Below, piece by piece: positions 53,150-63,307 of a stretch of DNA of 64,000 bases (positions are counted from its first letter, which is position 1; each line of letters begins with the position of its first letter). This stretch comes from Cryobacterium glucosi (GTDB lineage Bacteria > Actinomycetota > Actinomycetes > Actinomycetales > Microbacteriaceae), in the NCBI RefSeq assembly GCF_004402235.1, contig NZ_SOFS01000012.1, forward strand, positions 62,001 to 126,000, written 5' to 3'. A program made the translations under genes and the position numbers. The notes beneath the pieces were generated by a model that saw only the letters and a list, made by a program, of their open reading frames with translations, was not told where the DNA came from and did not search any database.

Positions 53150-54058
53150 TTAATGGGTGAGAGCGTGCAGGGCGCGGCGCCGGAAGCCGAGCACGTCGAA
53201 GGAGAACGTCACGGGACTGCGGGAAGGCCAGCGGCCTGCGATGGCCTCCGTCCCGGTGTGATGTGCCGACGGGCCCATGCCGATCAGGACGGCAACGGCG
53301 TCCGCGCCGAGGTCGTGACGACTGGTGACCCTGATCCGGGTCTCCAGGGCGAACCAGGGCTGCAGGGAGTCCCTGAGGTCCTCGGCTTTGTTCGGCGGGA
53401 TATCGAGGGCCAGTCCGGCATCCCTGAGCTCGCGAAGATGGTCGTCGTGGGGAACGACGACGGCGAGGAGACCCCTGTCGCGCAGCACGCGATGGAATTC
53501 GGCCGGGTTCCGCGGTGCGAAGACGTTCAGGAGGGCATCGGCGACTCCGGTCCGCACCGGAAGGTCGGCCCAGACGTCGGCGACGAGCCCGTCCACGTGC
53601 GGCGGTTCAGGGAGCCTGCCGCCTGAGGCTGCAGCATGTTCGTGCCCAGGCGCGGCGACGGTGCGGGCAGCGGCCACAGTTCGGGCCACGGCGACGGGGG
53701 AGAGGTCCATTCCGAGGTATCCGGCGGTCGGACAGGCTTCGGTCACTCCGCGGAGGTAGTACCCGGTGCCACAGCCGATGTCGAGCACCCGAGCGGGCTG
53801 TTCCGCTGCGATGAGCGTCGTGACGGCCGTGCGCAGGTCTTCGTACCAGCCGGCTTCGAGGAAGGCCTCACGCGCGTCGAGCATCGCGGCGCTGTCACCG
53901 ACCACGTGGCTGCGCCCGCCCAGGAGCGACAGATAGCCGCGCCGGTTGGCGTCGAAGGAATGCCCGGAAGCACACCGCAGCACGAGGCCGCCGTTCGCCG
54001 CGAGGGGCGACAAACAGTTCGGGCACCGAAGCCACTCCGACAGGGTCTGGAGGGACAT
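53150..54058 (-). CDS. 23S rRNA (guanine-N1) methyltransferase, RlmA family
   Basis: 302 aa. The N-terminal zinc finger is C-x2-C...C-x3-H: LRCPNCLSPLAANG and LRCASGHSFDANRRGYLSLL. SAM-binding motif I is VLDIGCGTGYYLRGV at ~92-106; motif II region GMDLSPVAV. These are the marks of RlmA(I)/RlmA(II), which methylate G745 or G748 in 23S rRNA; RlmA(II) members give tylosin/mycinamicin resistance in some actinobacteria. The two types cannot be separated here. Monocistronic; convergent with ctaF. Confidence 0.88.
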   Translation of the reverse strand: MSLQTLSEWLRCPNCLSPLAANGGLVLRCASGHSFDANRRGYLSLLGGRSHVVGDSAAMLDAREAFLEAGWYEDLRTAVTTLIAAEQPARVLDIGCGTGYYLRGVTEACPTAGYLGMDLSPVAVARTVAAARTVAAPGHEHAAASGGRLPEPPHVDGLVADVWADLPVRTGVADALLNVFAPRNPAEFHRVLRDRGLLAVVVPHDDHLRELRDAGLALDIPPNKAEDLRDSLQPWFALETRIRVTSRHDLGADAVAVLIGMGPSAHHTGTEAIAGRWPSRSPVTFSFDVLGFRRRALHALTH

Positions 54059-54110
54059 CGATGCCCGATCTGTTCATGTTGTGTTGTGTTGAATGTGGAA
54101 CTACCGCTGG

Positions 54111-55733
54111 TTAGTGGTGGTCTCCGTGGCTCTGCTCGAGCTCCGTCGTGGTGACCGGAACAATCCGGTCCTCGAAGAACCAGCGAGAGAGTCCGCCGCG
54201 CAGGCGCTGGCCGGTCGTGATCTTGCCCTGGTCGTTCGGGCGGATCATCAGCGGCTTGTAGTCCGAGTAGCTCACGAGCTTCCAGCGCTCGTACTCGTCG
54301 ACGGGCTGGTGCACCTCGATGTACTCGCCACCGGGCAGGCGGACGATCCGGCCGGATTCGTAACCGTGCAGGACGATCTCGCGATCCTTCTTCTGCAGCG
54401 CGAGGCAGACCCGCTTGGCGACGAAGAACGCGATGAACGGTCCGACGATCGTGGCGAACTGACAGGCGTGGATGACGCCCTCCATCGTCACGTGGAAGTG
54501 CGTGGCGATGATGTCCGAGGATGCGGTCGACCAGAGCGCGGCGTAGAACGTCACGCCGGCCGCGCCGATCGCCGTGCGGGTCGGGGCGTTGCGCGGGCGA
54601 TCGAGGATGTGGTGCTCGCGCTTGTCCCCGGTGACCCAGGCCTCGATGAAGGGGTAGATCAACACGACCAGGATGAAGAGTCCGAGGCTGATCAGAGGGA
54701 TCAGGATGTTGAACGACCAGGTGCGGTCGAGCCAGACGAACTCGAGTCCCGGCGGAATCAGGCGCAGGGCCCCGTCGGCAAAGCCGATGTACCAGTCCGG
54801 CTGGGTACCCGCCGAGACGGGGGAGGGGTCATAGGGTCCGTAGTTCCAGATCGGGTTGATCGTGAACAGTGAGGCGATCAGCATCACGACACCGAAGACG
54901 ATGAAGAAAAACCCGCCGGCCTTGGCGGCATAGACCGGGAGGACCGGGTAGCCGACGACGTTCTGGTTCGTGCGTCCGGCACCGGGGTACTGGGTGTGCT
55001 TGTGCACGACGACGAAGAGCAGGTGCATCGCGATGAGGGCGATGATGATCGCGGGCAGCAGCAGGATGTGGAGCGAGTAGAGCCGACCCACGATCGCCTC
55101 GCCCGGGAACTCGCCGCCGAAGAGCAGGAAGGAGATCCAGGTTCCGATCAGCGGGATGCCCTTGACCATTCCGTCGATGATCCGCAGGCCGTTACCGGAG
55201 AGCAGATCGTCGGGGAGGGAATATCCGGTGAAGCCCTCTGCCATCGCGAGGATGAACAGGATGAAGCCGATGACCCAGTTGAGTTCGCGGGGCTTGCGGA
55301 ACGCACCCGTGAAGTAGATCCGGAGCATGTGCAGGCCGATGGACGCCACGAACAGCAGCGCAGCCCAGTGGTGCACCTGGCGCATCAGGAGGCCGCCGCG
55401 GATGTCGAAGGAGATATTGAGCGACGAGGACATCGCCGCCGACATTTCGACGCCCTTGAGCGGAACGTACGAGCCTTCGTAGTGGACGGGTGCCATCGAG
55501 GCGCTGAAGAAGAACGTCAGGAACGTCCCGGACAGCAGGATGATGACGAAGCTGTAGAGGGCAACCTCACCGAGGAGGAAGGACCAGTGGTCTGGAAAGA
55601 TCTTCCTGCCGAGTTCCTTCACCGCGGTGGAGATGCTCGTGCGCTCGTCGATGTAGTTCGCCGCCGCGCCCGTGAAGCCGCCGTTGGTTTTCGTCGTCTC
55701 GACCACGCCTGTGGTCGTTTTCGTGATACTCAA
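54111..55733 (-). CDS. qcrB: Cytochrome bc1 complex cytochrome b subunit
   Basis: 540 aa, longer than mitochondrial cytochrome b because of a charged C-terminal extension typical of actinobacteria. Heme b ligands: RQVHHWAALLFVASIGLHMLR and HILLLPAIIIALIAMHLLFVVVHKH. The quinol-oxidation loop reads PDWYIGF in place of PEWY. The qcrA stop overlaps this ATG (ATGA, 4 bp), implying coupled translation. Takes electrons from menaquinol and passes them to QcrA. Confidence 0.97.
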   Translation of the reverse strand: MSITKTTTGVVETTKTNGGFTGAAANYIDERTSISTAVKELGRKIFPDHWSFLLGEVALYSFVIILLSGTFLTFFFSASMAPVHYEGSYVPLKGVEMSAAMSSSLNISFDIRGGLLMRQVHHWAALLFVASIGLHMLRIYFTGAFRKPRELNWVIGFILFILAMAEGFTGYSLPDDLLSGNGLRIIDGMVKGIPLIGTWISFLLFGGEFPGEAIVGRLYSLHILLLPAIIIALIAMHLLFVVVHKHTQYPGAGRTNQNVVGYPVLPVYAAKAGGFFFIVFGVVMLIASLFTINPIWNYGPYDPSPVSAGTQPDWYIGFADGALRLIPPGLEFVWLDRTWSFNILIPLISLGLFILVVLIYPFIEAWVTGDKREHHILDRPRNAPTRTAIGAAGVTFYAALWSTASSDIIATHFHVTMEGVIHACQFATIVGPFIAFFVAKRVCLALQKKDREIVLHGYESGRIVRLPGGEYIEVHQPVDEYERWKLVSYSDYKPLMIRPNDQGKITTGQRLRGGLSRWFFEDRIVPVTTTELEQSHGDHH

Positions 55734-56800
55734 TGCCGCTCCCAGAAACTCGGTCCGACGGGTTCAGTGAAATCGCTCTGCGCAATGAGGTAGCCCTCAG
55801 AGTCTACGGCGATGGGCAGCTGGGGGAGCGGCCGCTTGGCCGGCCCGAAGATGACCTCGCAGTGGTTCGACACGTCGAACTGTGACTGGTGGCACGGGCA
55901 GAGCAGGTGGTGGGTCTGCTGTTCGTAGAGGGCGACGGGGCAGCCGACATGGGTGCAGATCTTGGAATACGCGACGATGCCGTCGTACGACCAGCCTGCA
56001 CGCTCGGGGAGTTCGTTGAGGTCCTCGGGCTTGAGGCGCATCAGCAGCACGGCCGCCTTGGCCTTCTCTTCCAGACGACCGCTCGGAAGGTCCTGCAGAC
56101 CCTCCGGAATGACGTGGAAGGCGGAGCCGAGGGTGACGTCCGAGGCCTTGATTGGTGTGCCGGTCGGGTCGATCGCCAGTCGGGTCCCCTTCGTCCACAT
56201 CGTGTGGGTGAGCAGCTCGGAAGGGTTCTCGTTCATCGGGCCGAGGCCGCGGAAGAGCACGACCGCGGGAAGGGGGAAGGCGATGAGCGCGCCGATCAGG
56301 CTGTTCCGAATGAGGCTGCGTCGTCCGATCCCGGATTCCTCGTTGGCTTCGGCGAAGATTTCGACCGCCCTGGCCCTCGTCTCGTCTGAGCCGCGGACCG
56401 GGTGCCGGACATCGATGCCTTCGTGGTCGCTCATCAGCGCCTTGCCCCAGTGGACGGCGCCGATGCCGATCGCCAGGAGCGCGAGGGCCAGACCGAGGCC
56501 AATGAAGAGGTTGTTCAGCCGCACGGAACCCGGGTCGGTTTCCACGATCGGGAACGCCATGTACGCGGCGATAGCAAAAACGCTGCCGACGATCGAGAGG
56601 TAGAAGAGCGTGTACACCGTGCGCTCGGCACGGCGCTCGGCGCTCGGGTTCAGGTCGGTGACGCGGGGGCGGTGCGGCGGGAATCCGGGGTTGTCCACGG
56701 CGTCGCGCACGACAACGGCCGTGCCGGCGTTCGCGGGGTCGTGCCCGGCGCCGGAGTCAGCAGCGGTGAGGTCCTTCCCGCTGTTATCGTCCGTGGCCAT
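55730..56800 (-). CDS. qcrA: Cytochrome bc1 complex Rieske iron-sulfur subunit
   Basis: 356 aa. Ribosome binding site AAGGAG precedes the ATG. Three membrane helices in the first ~200 residues (VYTLFYLSIVGSVFAIAAYM, LFIGLGLALALLAIGIGAVHW, SLIGALIAFPLPAVVLF), as in actinobacterial QcrA, rather than the single helix of other bacteria. The 2Fe-2S cluster ligands are CTHVGCPVALYE and CPCHQSQFD. Conducts electrons from menaquinol to QcrC heme c. Second of the three qcr genes after ctaE. Confidence 0.97.
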   Translation of the reverse strand: MATDDNSGKDLTAADSGAGHDPANAGTAVVVRDAVDNPGFPPHRPRVTDLNPSAERRAERTVYTLFYLSIVGSVFAIAAYMAFPIVETDPGSVRLNNLFIGLGLALALLAIGIGAVHWGKALMSDHEGIDVRHPVRGSDETRARAVEIFAEANEESGIGRRSLIRNSLIGALIAFPLPAVVLFRGLGPMNENPSELLTHTMWTKGTRLAIDPTGTPIKASDVTLGSAFHVIPEGLQDLPSGRLEEKAKAAVLLMRLKPEDLNELPERAGWSYDGIVAYSKICTHVGCPVALYEQQTHHLLCPCHQSQFDVSNHCEVIFGPAKRPLPQLPIAVDSEGYLIAQSDFTEPVGPSFWERH

Positions 56801-56893
56801 TGTGCTCCTTTGTCTGCTGTGTGTCGTGCAGTTGTGTGCTGAGCAGGTGTGTCTGCTGCATGATTCTGATTCCGCGCCCTGTTCGGATGCGGG

Positions 56894-57706
56894 TCAGTTC
56901 GATTTTGCGGTGATCCACACCGTCAACCCGACGATCGCGCCGAGTCCGAAGATCCAGAGGAACAGTCCTTCGGAAACCGGACCGAGCGAGCCGAGGGCGT
57001 ATCCGCCCGGGGACGGGTTGTTCTCGAGGTACTTGAGGTACGTGATGATGTCGCGTTTGCTCTCCGGTGAGATGTTCATGTCGTTGAAGACCGGCATGCT
57101 CTGCGGTCCCGTGATCATGGCCTCATAGATGTGCTGGGCGGAGACGCCGTCGAGTGCGGGTGCGAACTTGCCCTCCGTGAGGGCGCCTCCGGCGCCTGCG
57201 ACGTTGTGGCACATCGCGCAGTTGATGCGGAAGAGCTCGGCGCCCTTGGCGGAATCGCCCTGCGCGTCGAGGTACCGCGCATCCGGGATGGCCGGCCCGG
57301 GGGCGAGGGAGGCGACGTATGCGGCGAGGGCTGCGATCTGTTCGTCCGTGAACACGACGGCCTTCTTCTCAGCCTGAGGCCCGTCCATCTGCATGGGCAT
57401 CCGGCCGGTGCCGACCTGGAAATCGACGGATGCCGCACCGACACCGATGAGGCTCGGGCCGGATCCGGTTCCCGCGGCGCCGAGGCCGTGACAGGTGGCG
57501 CAGTTGCTCGCGAAAAGCTTCTGGCCCTCTCCGATGGTCTGCTGAGACGAGGCATCCGTCTGGGCACTCGCGGTGCTCGTGCTGAACAGCGCATAGGCGC
57601 CGCCCGTGAAGAGGAGGCCGATGGCGATCAGGGCGACACTGGCAAGTGGGCTGCGGCGGCCGGACTTGCGCACGCGGGCCGGCTTGGGGGTGTTGGTCTT
57701 GGTCAT
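56894..57706 (-). CDS. qcrC: Cytochrome bc1 complex diheme cytochrome c subunit
   Basis: 270 aa from ATG 57706 (MTKTNTPKPARVRKS). N-terminal membrane anchor or signal (ASVALIAIGLLFTGGAYALF), two c-type heme motifs CATCHG and CAMCHN, and a C-terminal membrane helix GLFLWIFGLGAIVGLTVWITA. Two covalently bound hemes per chain replace a soluble cytochrome c, letting the complex hand electrons directly to oxidase. Gap of 23 bp from the ctaE stop. The first methionine sits after a region of sequence belonging to ctaE on the same strand. Confidence 0.96.
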   Translation of the reverse strand: MTKTNTPKPARVRKSGRRSPLASVALIAIGLLFTGGAYALFSTSTASAQTDASSQQTIGEGQKLFASNCATCHGLGAAGTGSGPSLIGVGAASVDFQVGTGRMPMQMDGPQAEKKAVVFTDEQIAALAAYVASLAPGPAIPDARYLDAQGDSAKGAELFRINCAMCHNVAGAGGALTEGKFAPALDGVSAQHIYEAMITGPQSMPVFNDMNISPESKRDIITYLKYLENNPSPGGYALGSLGPVSEGLFLWIFGLGAIVGLTVWITAKSN

Positions 57707-57729
57707 TCTGAGGTGTCCGCTCCGGATCT

Positions 57730-58359
57730 CTATTTGAGGACGTAAATGACGAGGAAGAGGCCGATCCAGACGACATCGACGAAGTGCCAGTAGTACGAGA
57801 CGACGATGGCGCTCGTCGCCTCCTTGTGACCGAAGTTCTTGACCGCGAACCCGCGGCCGATGACGAGGAGGAAGGCGATCAGGCCGGCCGTGACGTGGAT
57901 GCCGTGGAAGCCGGTGGTGAGGTAGAACGCCGATCCGTATGCGTTGCTCTGCAGCGAAACGCCCTCGGAGACCAGGGTGGCGTACTCCCAGATCTGCCCG
58001 GAAACGAAGACGGCGCCGAGGGCGTACGTCAGGAAGAACCACTCGACCATGCCCCACTGGCTGGGCTTCCAGCCCGTTGAGCGGGCCTGGAGACGCTCCG
58101 CGGCGAACACGCCGAACTGGCAGGTGATCGACGAGGAGACGAGGATCAGGGTGTTCACGAGTGCGTAGGGAAAATTGTGCTTCTCGGCTTCGAATTGCCA
58201 GAGTTCCGGCGATGTCGACCGGAGCGTGAAGTAGATGGCGAACAGGCCCGCGAAGAACATGACTTCGCTGCCCAGCCACACAATGGTGCCGACAGCAACG
58301 CTGTTGGGCCGATTAACCACGGGCGCTGTGGCTGAATAAGTTATCGAAGGGCTCGTCAC
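57730..58359 (-). CDS. ctaE: Cytochrome c oxidase subunit III
   Basis: 209 aa from GTG 58359 ([14 protein letters not shown]). Five membrane helices with the subunit III signatures [42 protein letters not shown], and [26 protein letters not shown] hexamer 6 nt upstream suggests a leaderless transcript for ctaE-qcrC-qcrA-qcrB. It is the first gene of this operon and is divergent from trpD. With CtaC, CtaD and CtaF it makes the aa3 oxidase. Confidence 0.96.
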   Translation of the reverse strand: MTSPSITYSATAPVVNRPNSVAVGTIVWLGSEVMFFAGLFAIYFTLRSTSPELWQFEAEKHNFPYALVNTLILVSSSITCQFGVFAAERLQARSTGWKPSQWGMVEWFFLTYALGAVFVSGQIWEYATLVSEGVSLQSNAYGSAFYLTTGFHGIHVTAGLIAFLLVIGRGFAVKNFGHKEATSAIVVSYYWHFVDVVWIGLFLVIYVLK

Positions 58360-58365
58360 TCGTCC

Positions 58366-58371
58366 ATTATG
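58366..58371 (-). promoter_or_regulatory. -10 hexamer for leaderless ctaE-qcrCAB operon
   Basis: CATAAT on the minus strand ends 6 nt before the GTG at 58359. It is one base off the TATAAT consensus. Confidence 0.5.
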
Positions 58372-58491
58372 GCCGATTTCGCAGCCGGGGTGCGCACCAT
58401 GCGGACGCGGGTGCGTCATTTACCCAAAAGGTAACCAGATTGGAACGAAAGCGCCGCTGGAGCAGATTCGGAACGCGGGAGCCGATGCGCT

Positions 58492-58497
58492 TAAGAT
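58492..58497 (+). promoter_or_regulatory. -10 hexamer for leaderless trpD transcript
   Basis: TAAGAT ends 7 nt before the ATG at 58505. Confidence 0.5.
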
Positions 58498-58504
58498 CGG
58501 TTTC

Positions 58505-59557
58505 ATGCTCGAAATCCAGTCCTGGCCCAATGTCCTCAGCGCCCTGCTCAGTGGAGAGGACCTGAGTGTCTCCGATGCGGCGTGGAGCATGGAGCAGGTG
58601 ATGCAGGGGCACGCGACCCAGGCCCAGATCGCCGGGTTCCTCGTCGCCTTGCGCGCCAAGGGGGAGACCGTCGACGAGATCGTCGGTTTTCGTGACGCCA
58701 TCCTCGAGCATGCCGTCGCCCTCCCGGTCAACCCGATGGCGCTCGATATCGTCGGCACCGGCGGTGACCGTTTCGGCACCGTCAACATTTCGACGATGGC
58801 TTCGATCGTCTGTGCCGGCGCGGGCGTTCCGGTGATCAAGCACGGGAACAGGGCCGCGAGTTCGGCATCGGGCGCCTCGGACGTGCTCTCGGCGCTGGGC
58901 ATCGACCTGACCCTCTCCGCCGAGAAGGTCGCCGAGATCCTCGAGGCGACCGGGATCACCTTCGCCTATGCGGCGGCATTCCACCCAGGATTCCGTCACG
59001 CCGGACCGGTCAGGGCCGAGCTGGGCATCCCGACGGTGTTCAACTACCTCGGCCCGCTCTGCAACCCGGCGCGTCCGGAAGCCTCCGCTGTCGGTGTCGC
59101 CGGACTCGACCGGGTACCGCTCATCGTCGGTGTCTTCCAGACCCGCGGAGCTGCCGCGCTCGTCTTCCGCGGGGACGACGGTCTCGATGAACTCACGACG
59201 ACCGGTCACAGTCACGTCTGGGAGGTCTCCCGGGGACTCGTGACCGAGCATGACATCGACCCGCGCGAGCTCGGCATCCGCCGCGCCTCGATGAGCGAAC
59301 TCCTCGGCGGCGATCCGGAGCACAACGCGGAGGTCGTGCACCAGACGCTCGCCGGACAGGCGGGCGCCGTGCGCGACATCGTGCTCCTCAACGCAGCGGC
59401 CGGTCTTGTCGCCTTCGATCTTGCGAAGAATCCGGTGTCCGCGCAGTCGAGCATCCTCGACCGATTCCGCGACAAGCTGGCCGTGGCAGCGGAATCCATC
59501 GATTCAGGGGCCGCTACGGCCAAGCTCGCCGAATGGGTCGCGGCCAGCCGCGCCTAG
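58505..59557 (+). CDS. trpD: Anthranilate phosphoribosyltransferase
   Basis: 350 aa. Second step of tryptophan synthesis: joins anthranilate to PRPP. Signatures are IVGTGGDRFGTVNISTMASIV (PRPP-binding GTGGD) and IKHGNRAASSASGASDVLSALG, the latter the anthranilate/PRPP contact that in others reads GNRSVSS. FHPGFRHAGPVRAELG and NYLGPLCNPA also fit. No other trp genes are adjacent, so it is a dispersed copy. A TAAGAT hexamer precedes it, suggesting leaderless expression. Confidence 0.95.
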   Translation: MLEIQSWPNVLSALLSGEDLSVSDAAWSMEQVMQGHATQAQIAGFLVALRAKGETVDEIVGFRDAILEHAVALPVNPMALDIVGTGGDRFGTVNISTMASIVCAGAGVPVIKHGNRAASSASGASDVLSALGIDLTLSAEKVAEILEATGITFAYAAAFHPGFRHAGPVRAELGIPTVFNYLGPLCNPARPEASAVGVAGLDRVPLIVGVFQTRGAAALVFRGDDGLDELTTTGHSHVWEVSRGLVTEHDIDPRELGIRRASMSELLGGDPEHNAEVVHQTLAGQAGAVRDIVLLNAAAGLVAFDLAKNPVSAQSSILDRFRDKLAVAAESIDSGAATAKLAEWVAASRA

Positions 59558-59570
59558 CCAGCCTGCACGC

Positions 59571-59653
59571 ACCGATTCGACGGAGATTCTGGTGGGAAAG
59601 CGCCTGAGACGCGCTCCCGCGTGTGTGGAACCCGGAATCTCCGTCGAATCGGT
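59571..59653. repeat. Long perfect inverted repeat after trpD
   Basis: The 19-bp arm at 59571-59589 is perfectly complementary to the arm at 59635-59653; the 45-nt interior (59590-59634) also contains a short AGCG/CGCT stem. Located between the convergent trpD and glpK stop codons. It may be the shared terminator, but its length and separated arms are more than termination needs. Confidence 0.85.
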
Positions 59654-59680
59654 TGGTTGTGCGGCAGCGAGTTGTGCGGC

Positions 59681-61195
59681 TTAGAGCACGTCCTCGTCGA
59701 CCCAGCCGAAGGTCTTCGTGACGGCCTTCTTCCAGTTGCGCAGCTGCCGGTCGCGCTCGGCGACCGTCATCTGCGGCGTCCAGCGGCTGTCCTCCTGCCA
59801 GTTGGCGCGGAGCTCGTCGAGGTCGCTCCAGAAGCCGACCGCGAGGCCGGCCGCGTATGCGGCACCGAGCGCCGTGGTCTCCGCGACGACGGGCCGGACG
59901 ACGGGCACGCCGAGGATGTCGGCCTGGAACTGCATGAGCGTGTTGTTGGCGATCATGCCGCCGTCGACCTTGATCTCGGTGAGCGGGACCCCGGAGTCGG
60001 CGTTGACGGCGTCGATCACCTCCCGGGTCTGGAACGCGGTCGCCTCGAGGGCCGCCCTTGCGATGTGACCCTTGTTCACGAACCGGGTCAGCCCGACGAG
60101 GGCGCCCCGGGCGTCCGAACGCCAGTACGGCGCGAACAGCCCGGAGAACGCCGGCACGAAGTAGGCGCCGCCGTTGTCGTCGACGGACTTCGCGAGCGTC
60201 TCGACCTCTTCGGAGGAACTGATCATGCCGAGGTTGTCGCGCAGCCACTGCACGAGCGCGCCTGTGACGGCGATCGAGCCCTCGAGCGCGTAGTGCGGTT
60301 CGGCGTCGCCGAGCTTGTAGCCCAGGGTCGTGAGCAGCCCGTTCTTCGAGTGCACGATCTCGGTGCCGGTGTTGAAGATCAGGAAGTTACCGGTGCCGTA
60401 GGTGTTCTTGGCCTCGCCCTGGTCGAACGCGGCCTGGCCGAACGTCGCGGCCTGCTGGTCGCCGAGGATGCCCGCGATCGGCACCTCGCGAAGCAGGCTG
60501 TGTTCGTTGACCGTTCCGTAGACTTCGGAGGAGGAGCGGATCTCGGGCAGCATCGACCGGGGCACGTCGAAGGCGGCGAGGATGTCGTCGTCCCACTGCA
60601 GGGTCTCGAGGTCCATGAACATCGTGCGGCTCGCGTTGGTGACGTCGGTCGCGTGCACGCCGCCCTCGAGGCCGCCGGTGAGGTTCCAGAGCACCCAGGA
60701 GTCCGTCGTGCCGAACATCAGCTCGCCGGCATCCGCCTTGGCCCTGGCGCCTTCGACGTTCTCGAGGATCCAGACGATCTTCGTGCCCGAGAAGTACGTG
60801 GCGAGCGGCAGGCCGACCTGCTTCTTGAAGCGCTCCACGCCCCCGTCGGCGGCGAGGCGGTCGACGATGGGCTGGGTGCGGGTGTCCTGCCAGACGATCG
60901 CGTTGTAGACGGGGAGCCCGGTGGTGCGGTCCCAGACCACGGCGGTCTCGCGCTGGTTGGTGATGCCGACGGCGGCGATGTCGTGCCGGGTCAGGTTCGC
61001 CTTGGACAGGGCCTGCCCGATGACCTCACGGGTGTTGTTCCAGATCTCCATCGGGTCGTGCTCGACCCAGCCGGCCTGGGGGAAGATCTGCTCGTGCTCG
61101 AGTTGTCCGGTCGAGACGATCGAACCGGCCTTGTCGAAGATGATCGCCCGCGAACTCGTGGTGCCCTGGTCGATGGCGATGACGTATTGGGCCAT
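59681..61195 (-). CDS. glpK: Glycerol kinase
   Basis: 504 aa. FGGY-family kinase: N-terminal [18 protein letters not shown] with the ATP-binding loop, [30 protein letters not shown], the [14 protein letters not shown] segment, GNFLIFNTG, and the C-terminal [24 protein letters not shown]. It phosphorylates glycerol at sn-3. The ATG has a strong ribosome binding site (AAGGAGG). glpF lies upstream on the same strand, starting 880 bp away, so the two form a glycerol uptake unit. Confidence 0.97.
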   Translation of the reverse strand: MAQYVIAIDQGTTSSRAIIFDKAGSIVSTGQLEHEQIFPQAGWVEHDPMEIWNNTREVIGQALSKANLTRHDIAAVGITNQRETAVVWDRTTGLPVYNAIVWQDTRTQPIVDRLAADGGVERFKKQVGLPLATYFSGTKIVWILENVEGARAKADAGELMFGTTDSWVLWNLTGGLEGGVHATDVTNASRTMFMDLETLQWDDDILAAFDVPRSMLPEIRSSSEVYGTVNEHSLLREVPIAGILGDQQAATFGQAAFDQGEAKNTYGTGNFLIFNTGTEIVHSKNGLLTTLGYKLGDAEPHYALEGSIAVTGALVQWLRDNLGMISSSEEVETLAKSVDDNGGAYFVPAFSGLFAPYWRSDARGALVGLTRFVNKGHIARAALEATAFQTREVIDAVNADSGVPLTEIKVDGGMIANNTLMQFQADILGVPVVRPVVAETTALGAAYAAGLAVGFWSDLDELRANWQEDSRWTPQMTVAERDRQLRNWKKAVTKTFGWVDEDVL

Positions 61196-61310
61196 GGAAT
61201 ACCTCCTTGTATTGTTCTGACACGTTGTGCTGAGACGTACTGACTACTGATGGACATGCAGAAGCCGACCGGTCGGTCCTGGTTGGGGAACCGGCCGGTC
61301 GGCAGGCGCA

Positions 61311-62075
61311 CTAGGTGAGAATGGGCAGGAGAGCGTACGAGGCCCATCCGGCGAGGACGCCGCCGATGACGGGGCCGACGACCGGCACCCAGGAGTACGC
61401 CCAGTCGGACGAGCCCTTGCCCTTGATCGGCAGGATGAAGTGCGCGATGCGCGGTCCGAGGTCACGGGCCGGGTTGATCGCATACCCGGTCGGGCCACCG
61501 AGCGAGGTGCCGATCACGATGACGAGCAGGGCCACCGGCAGGGCGCCCAGGGCCGCGAGGCCGCCGGACGTGCCCTGGCGACCGCCGCCGAAGGCGATCA
61601 CGACGAAGACCAGAACGAAGGTGCCGATGATCTCGGTGACGAGGTTCCAGCCGTAGGAGCGGATGGCCGGACCGGTCGAGAAGACGCCGAGCTTGTTCGC
61701 CGGGTTCGGTTCCTGGTCGAAGTGCTGCTTGTAGGCGAGCCAGCAGAACACGGCCCCGATGATGGCGCCGAGGAACTGAGCCGCGATGTAGACGAGCACC
61801 GACAGGAAGTTCACCGGGACCCCGGAGCCGAACTCGGTCGCGCCCGATGCGACGAGGCCGAGGGTGACGGCGGGGTTCAGGTGCGCACCTGAGTTGTACG
61901 CCACGATGACGCCGGAGAAGACGGCGAAACCCCACCCGATGGTGACCATCAGGAAGCCGCCGCCGAGACCTTTGTTCTTGGCCAGGGCGACGTTGGCTAC
62001 GACACCGGTACCGAGGAGGACGAGCATCGCGGTGCCCACGACCTCCGACAAAAATACGACTCCAATATTGTCCAC
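61311..62075 (-). CDS. glpF: Glycerol uptake facilitator (aquaglyceroporin)
   Basis: 254 aa from GTG 62075 (VDNIGVVFLSEVVGTAM), with the ribosome binding site AGGAAGG. Six membrane helices and two half-helix NPA motifs: AHLNPAVTLGL and ANPARDLGP-like (GYAINPARDLGPRIAHF). The Asp following the second NPA is characteristic of glycerol-selective channels (GlpF) rather than water-only aquaporins. It lies 115 bp upstream of glpK on the same strand. The 219-bp region to the divergent dhaK contains no further gene. Confidence 0.93.
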   Translation of the reverse strand: MDNIGVVFLSEVVGTAMLVLLGTGVVANVALAKNKGLGGGFLMVTIGWGFAVFSGVIVAYNSGAHLNPAVTLGLVASGATEFGSGVPVNFLSVLVYIAAQFLGAIIGAVFCWLAYKQHFDQEPNPANKLGVFSTGPAIRSYGWNLVTEIIGTFVLVFVVIAFGGGRQGTSGGLAALGALPVALLVIVIGTSLGGPTGYAINPARDLGPRIAHFILPIKGKGSSDWAYSWVPVVGPVIGGVLAGWASYALLPILT

Positions 62076-62294
62076 GTTGACCTTCCTAGGTAGGGCTCGA
62101 GCGCTGAACAGTCTGGCCGCGGTGAGCGACTGGCAACACCATAGCGCGCTGGTATCCCGAGCGAAATGGGCAGGTCGAGGCGTGGTTCGTCCCTTACTTC
62201 CCCGGCTACCTGCGCGTAGGTTAAGGACAGCTCCGTATCGAATCGCACGATGCGACGCCGACCGATCGTCACCATCCGACCCGAAGGAAGAGTC

Positions 62295-63296
62295 ATGAAA
62301 AAGCTCGTCAATGATCCCAAGAACGTTGTCGATGAGGCCGTGGCCGGCTTTGCAGCCGCGCACGGCGACATCGTGCGCGTATCCAGCGACCCTACTTTCA
62401 TCGTCCGCGCCGATGCCCCGGTGTCGGGCAAGGTCGGCCTGGTCAGCGGAGGCGGAAGCGGCCATGAGCCGTTGCACGGCGGATTCGTCGGCGTCGGCAT
62501 GCTCGACGCCGCCGTGCCAGGCGCGGTCTTCACCTCGCCGACCCCCGATCCCATCCTCGCGGCGACGCAGGCGGTCAACGGCGGCGCAGGGGTGCTGCAC
62601 ATCGTGAAGAACTACACCGGCGACGTCCTCAATTTCGAGACGGCTGCCGACCTGGCCCTCGCGGATGGGATCGAGGTCCGCACGGTCATCGTCAATGACG
62701 ACGTCGCCGTGAAGGATTCGCTGTACACCGCCGGACGTCGCGGAGTCGCCGGAACGGTCCTCGTCGAGAAGATCGCCGGAGCTGCGGCCGAACGCGGCGA
62801 TGACCTCGCCTCCGTTGCCGCCGTCGCGGAGAAGGTGATCGGGCAGGTGCGCACGATGGGTGTGGCGCTGACGCCGTGTATCGTCCCGCACGCGGGAGAA
62901 CCGAGCTTCACCCTCGCAGAGGACGAGATCGAAATCGGCATCGGCATCCACGGCGAGCCGGGCCGGGAGCGGATCAAGCTCGAACCCGCAGACGCCATCG
63001 TCGACCGTCTCCTCGGACCGATTCTGGAGGACATCCCGTTCGTGAGCGGGGATTCGGTGCTCCTCCTCGTCAACGGCATGGGCGGCACTCCCCAGATCGA
63101 GCTCTATATCGTCTTCCGGAGGGCCGCCGAGGTCCTTGCTGCCAAGGGGATCACTGTCACGCGGACGCTGGTCGGGAATTTCACCACCTCCCTCGAAATG
63201 CAGGGCATGTCCATCACGGTTCTCAAGCTCGATGACGAGCTCACCGCGCTCTGGGATGCGCCGGTGCAGACTGCGGCGCTACGGTGGGGACGGTAG
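62295..63296 (+). CDS. dhaK: Dihydroxyacetone kinase subunit K
   Basis: 333 aa from ATG 62295 ([18 protein letters not shown]) with ribosome binding site AAGGAAGAG. Dihydroxyacetone binds covalently to a histidine through a hemiaminal; here the site reads [13 protein letters not shown] (His ~218). The [16 protein letters not shown] loop (~53-68) closes the phosphate site. Product is dihydroxyacetone phosphate, via DhaL and the phosphotransferase protein DhaM. First gene of dhaK-dhaL-dhaM; starts 219 bp from the divergent glpF. Confidence 0.95.
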   Translation: MKKLVNDPKNVVDEAVAGFAAAHGDIVRVSSDPTFIVRADAPVSGKVGLVSGGGSGHEPLHGGFVGVGMLDAAVPGAVFTSPTPDPILAATQAVNGGAGVLHIVKNYTGDVLNFETAADLALADGIEVRTVIVNDDVAVKDSLYTAGRRGVAGTVLVEKIAGAAAERGDDLASVAAVAEKVIGQVRTMGVALTPCIVPHAGEPSFTLAEDEIEIGIGIHGEPGRERIKLEPADAIVDRLLGPILEDIPFVSGDSVLLLVNGMGGTPQIELYIVFRRAAEVLAAKGITVTRTLVGNFTTSLEMQGMSITVLKLDDELTALWDAPVQTAALRWGR

Positions 63297-63307
63297 AAGG
63301 AGATTCG

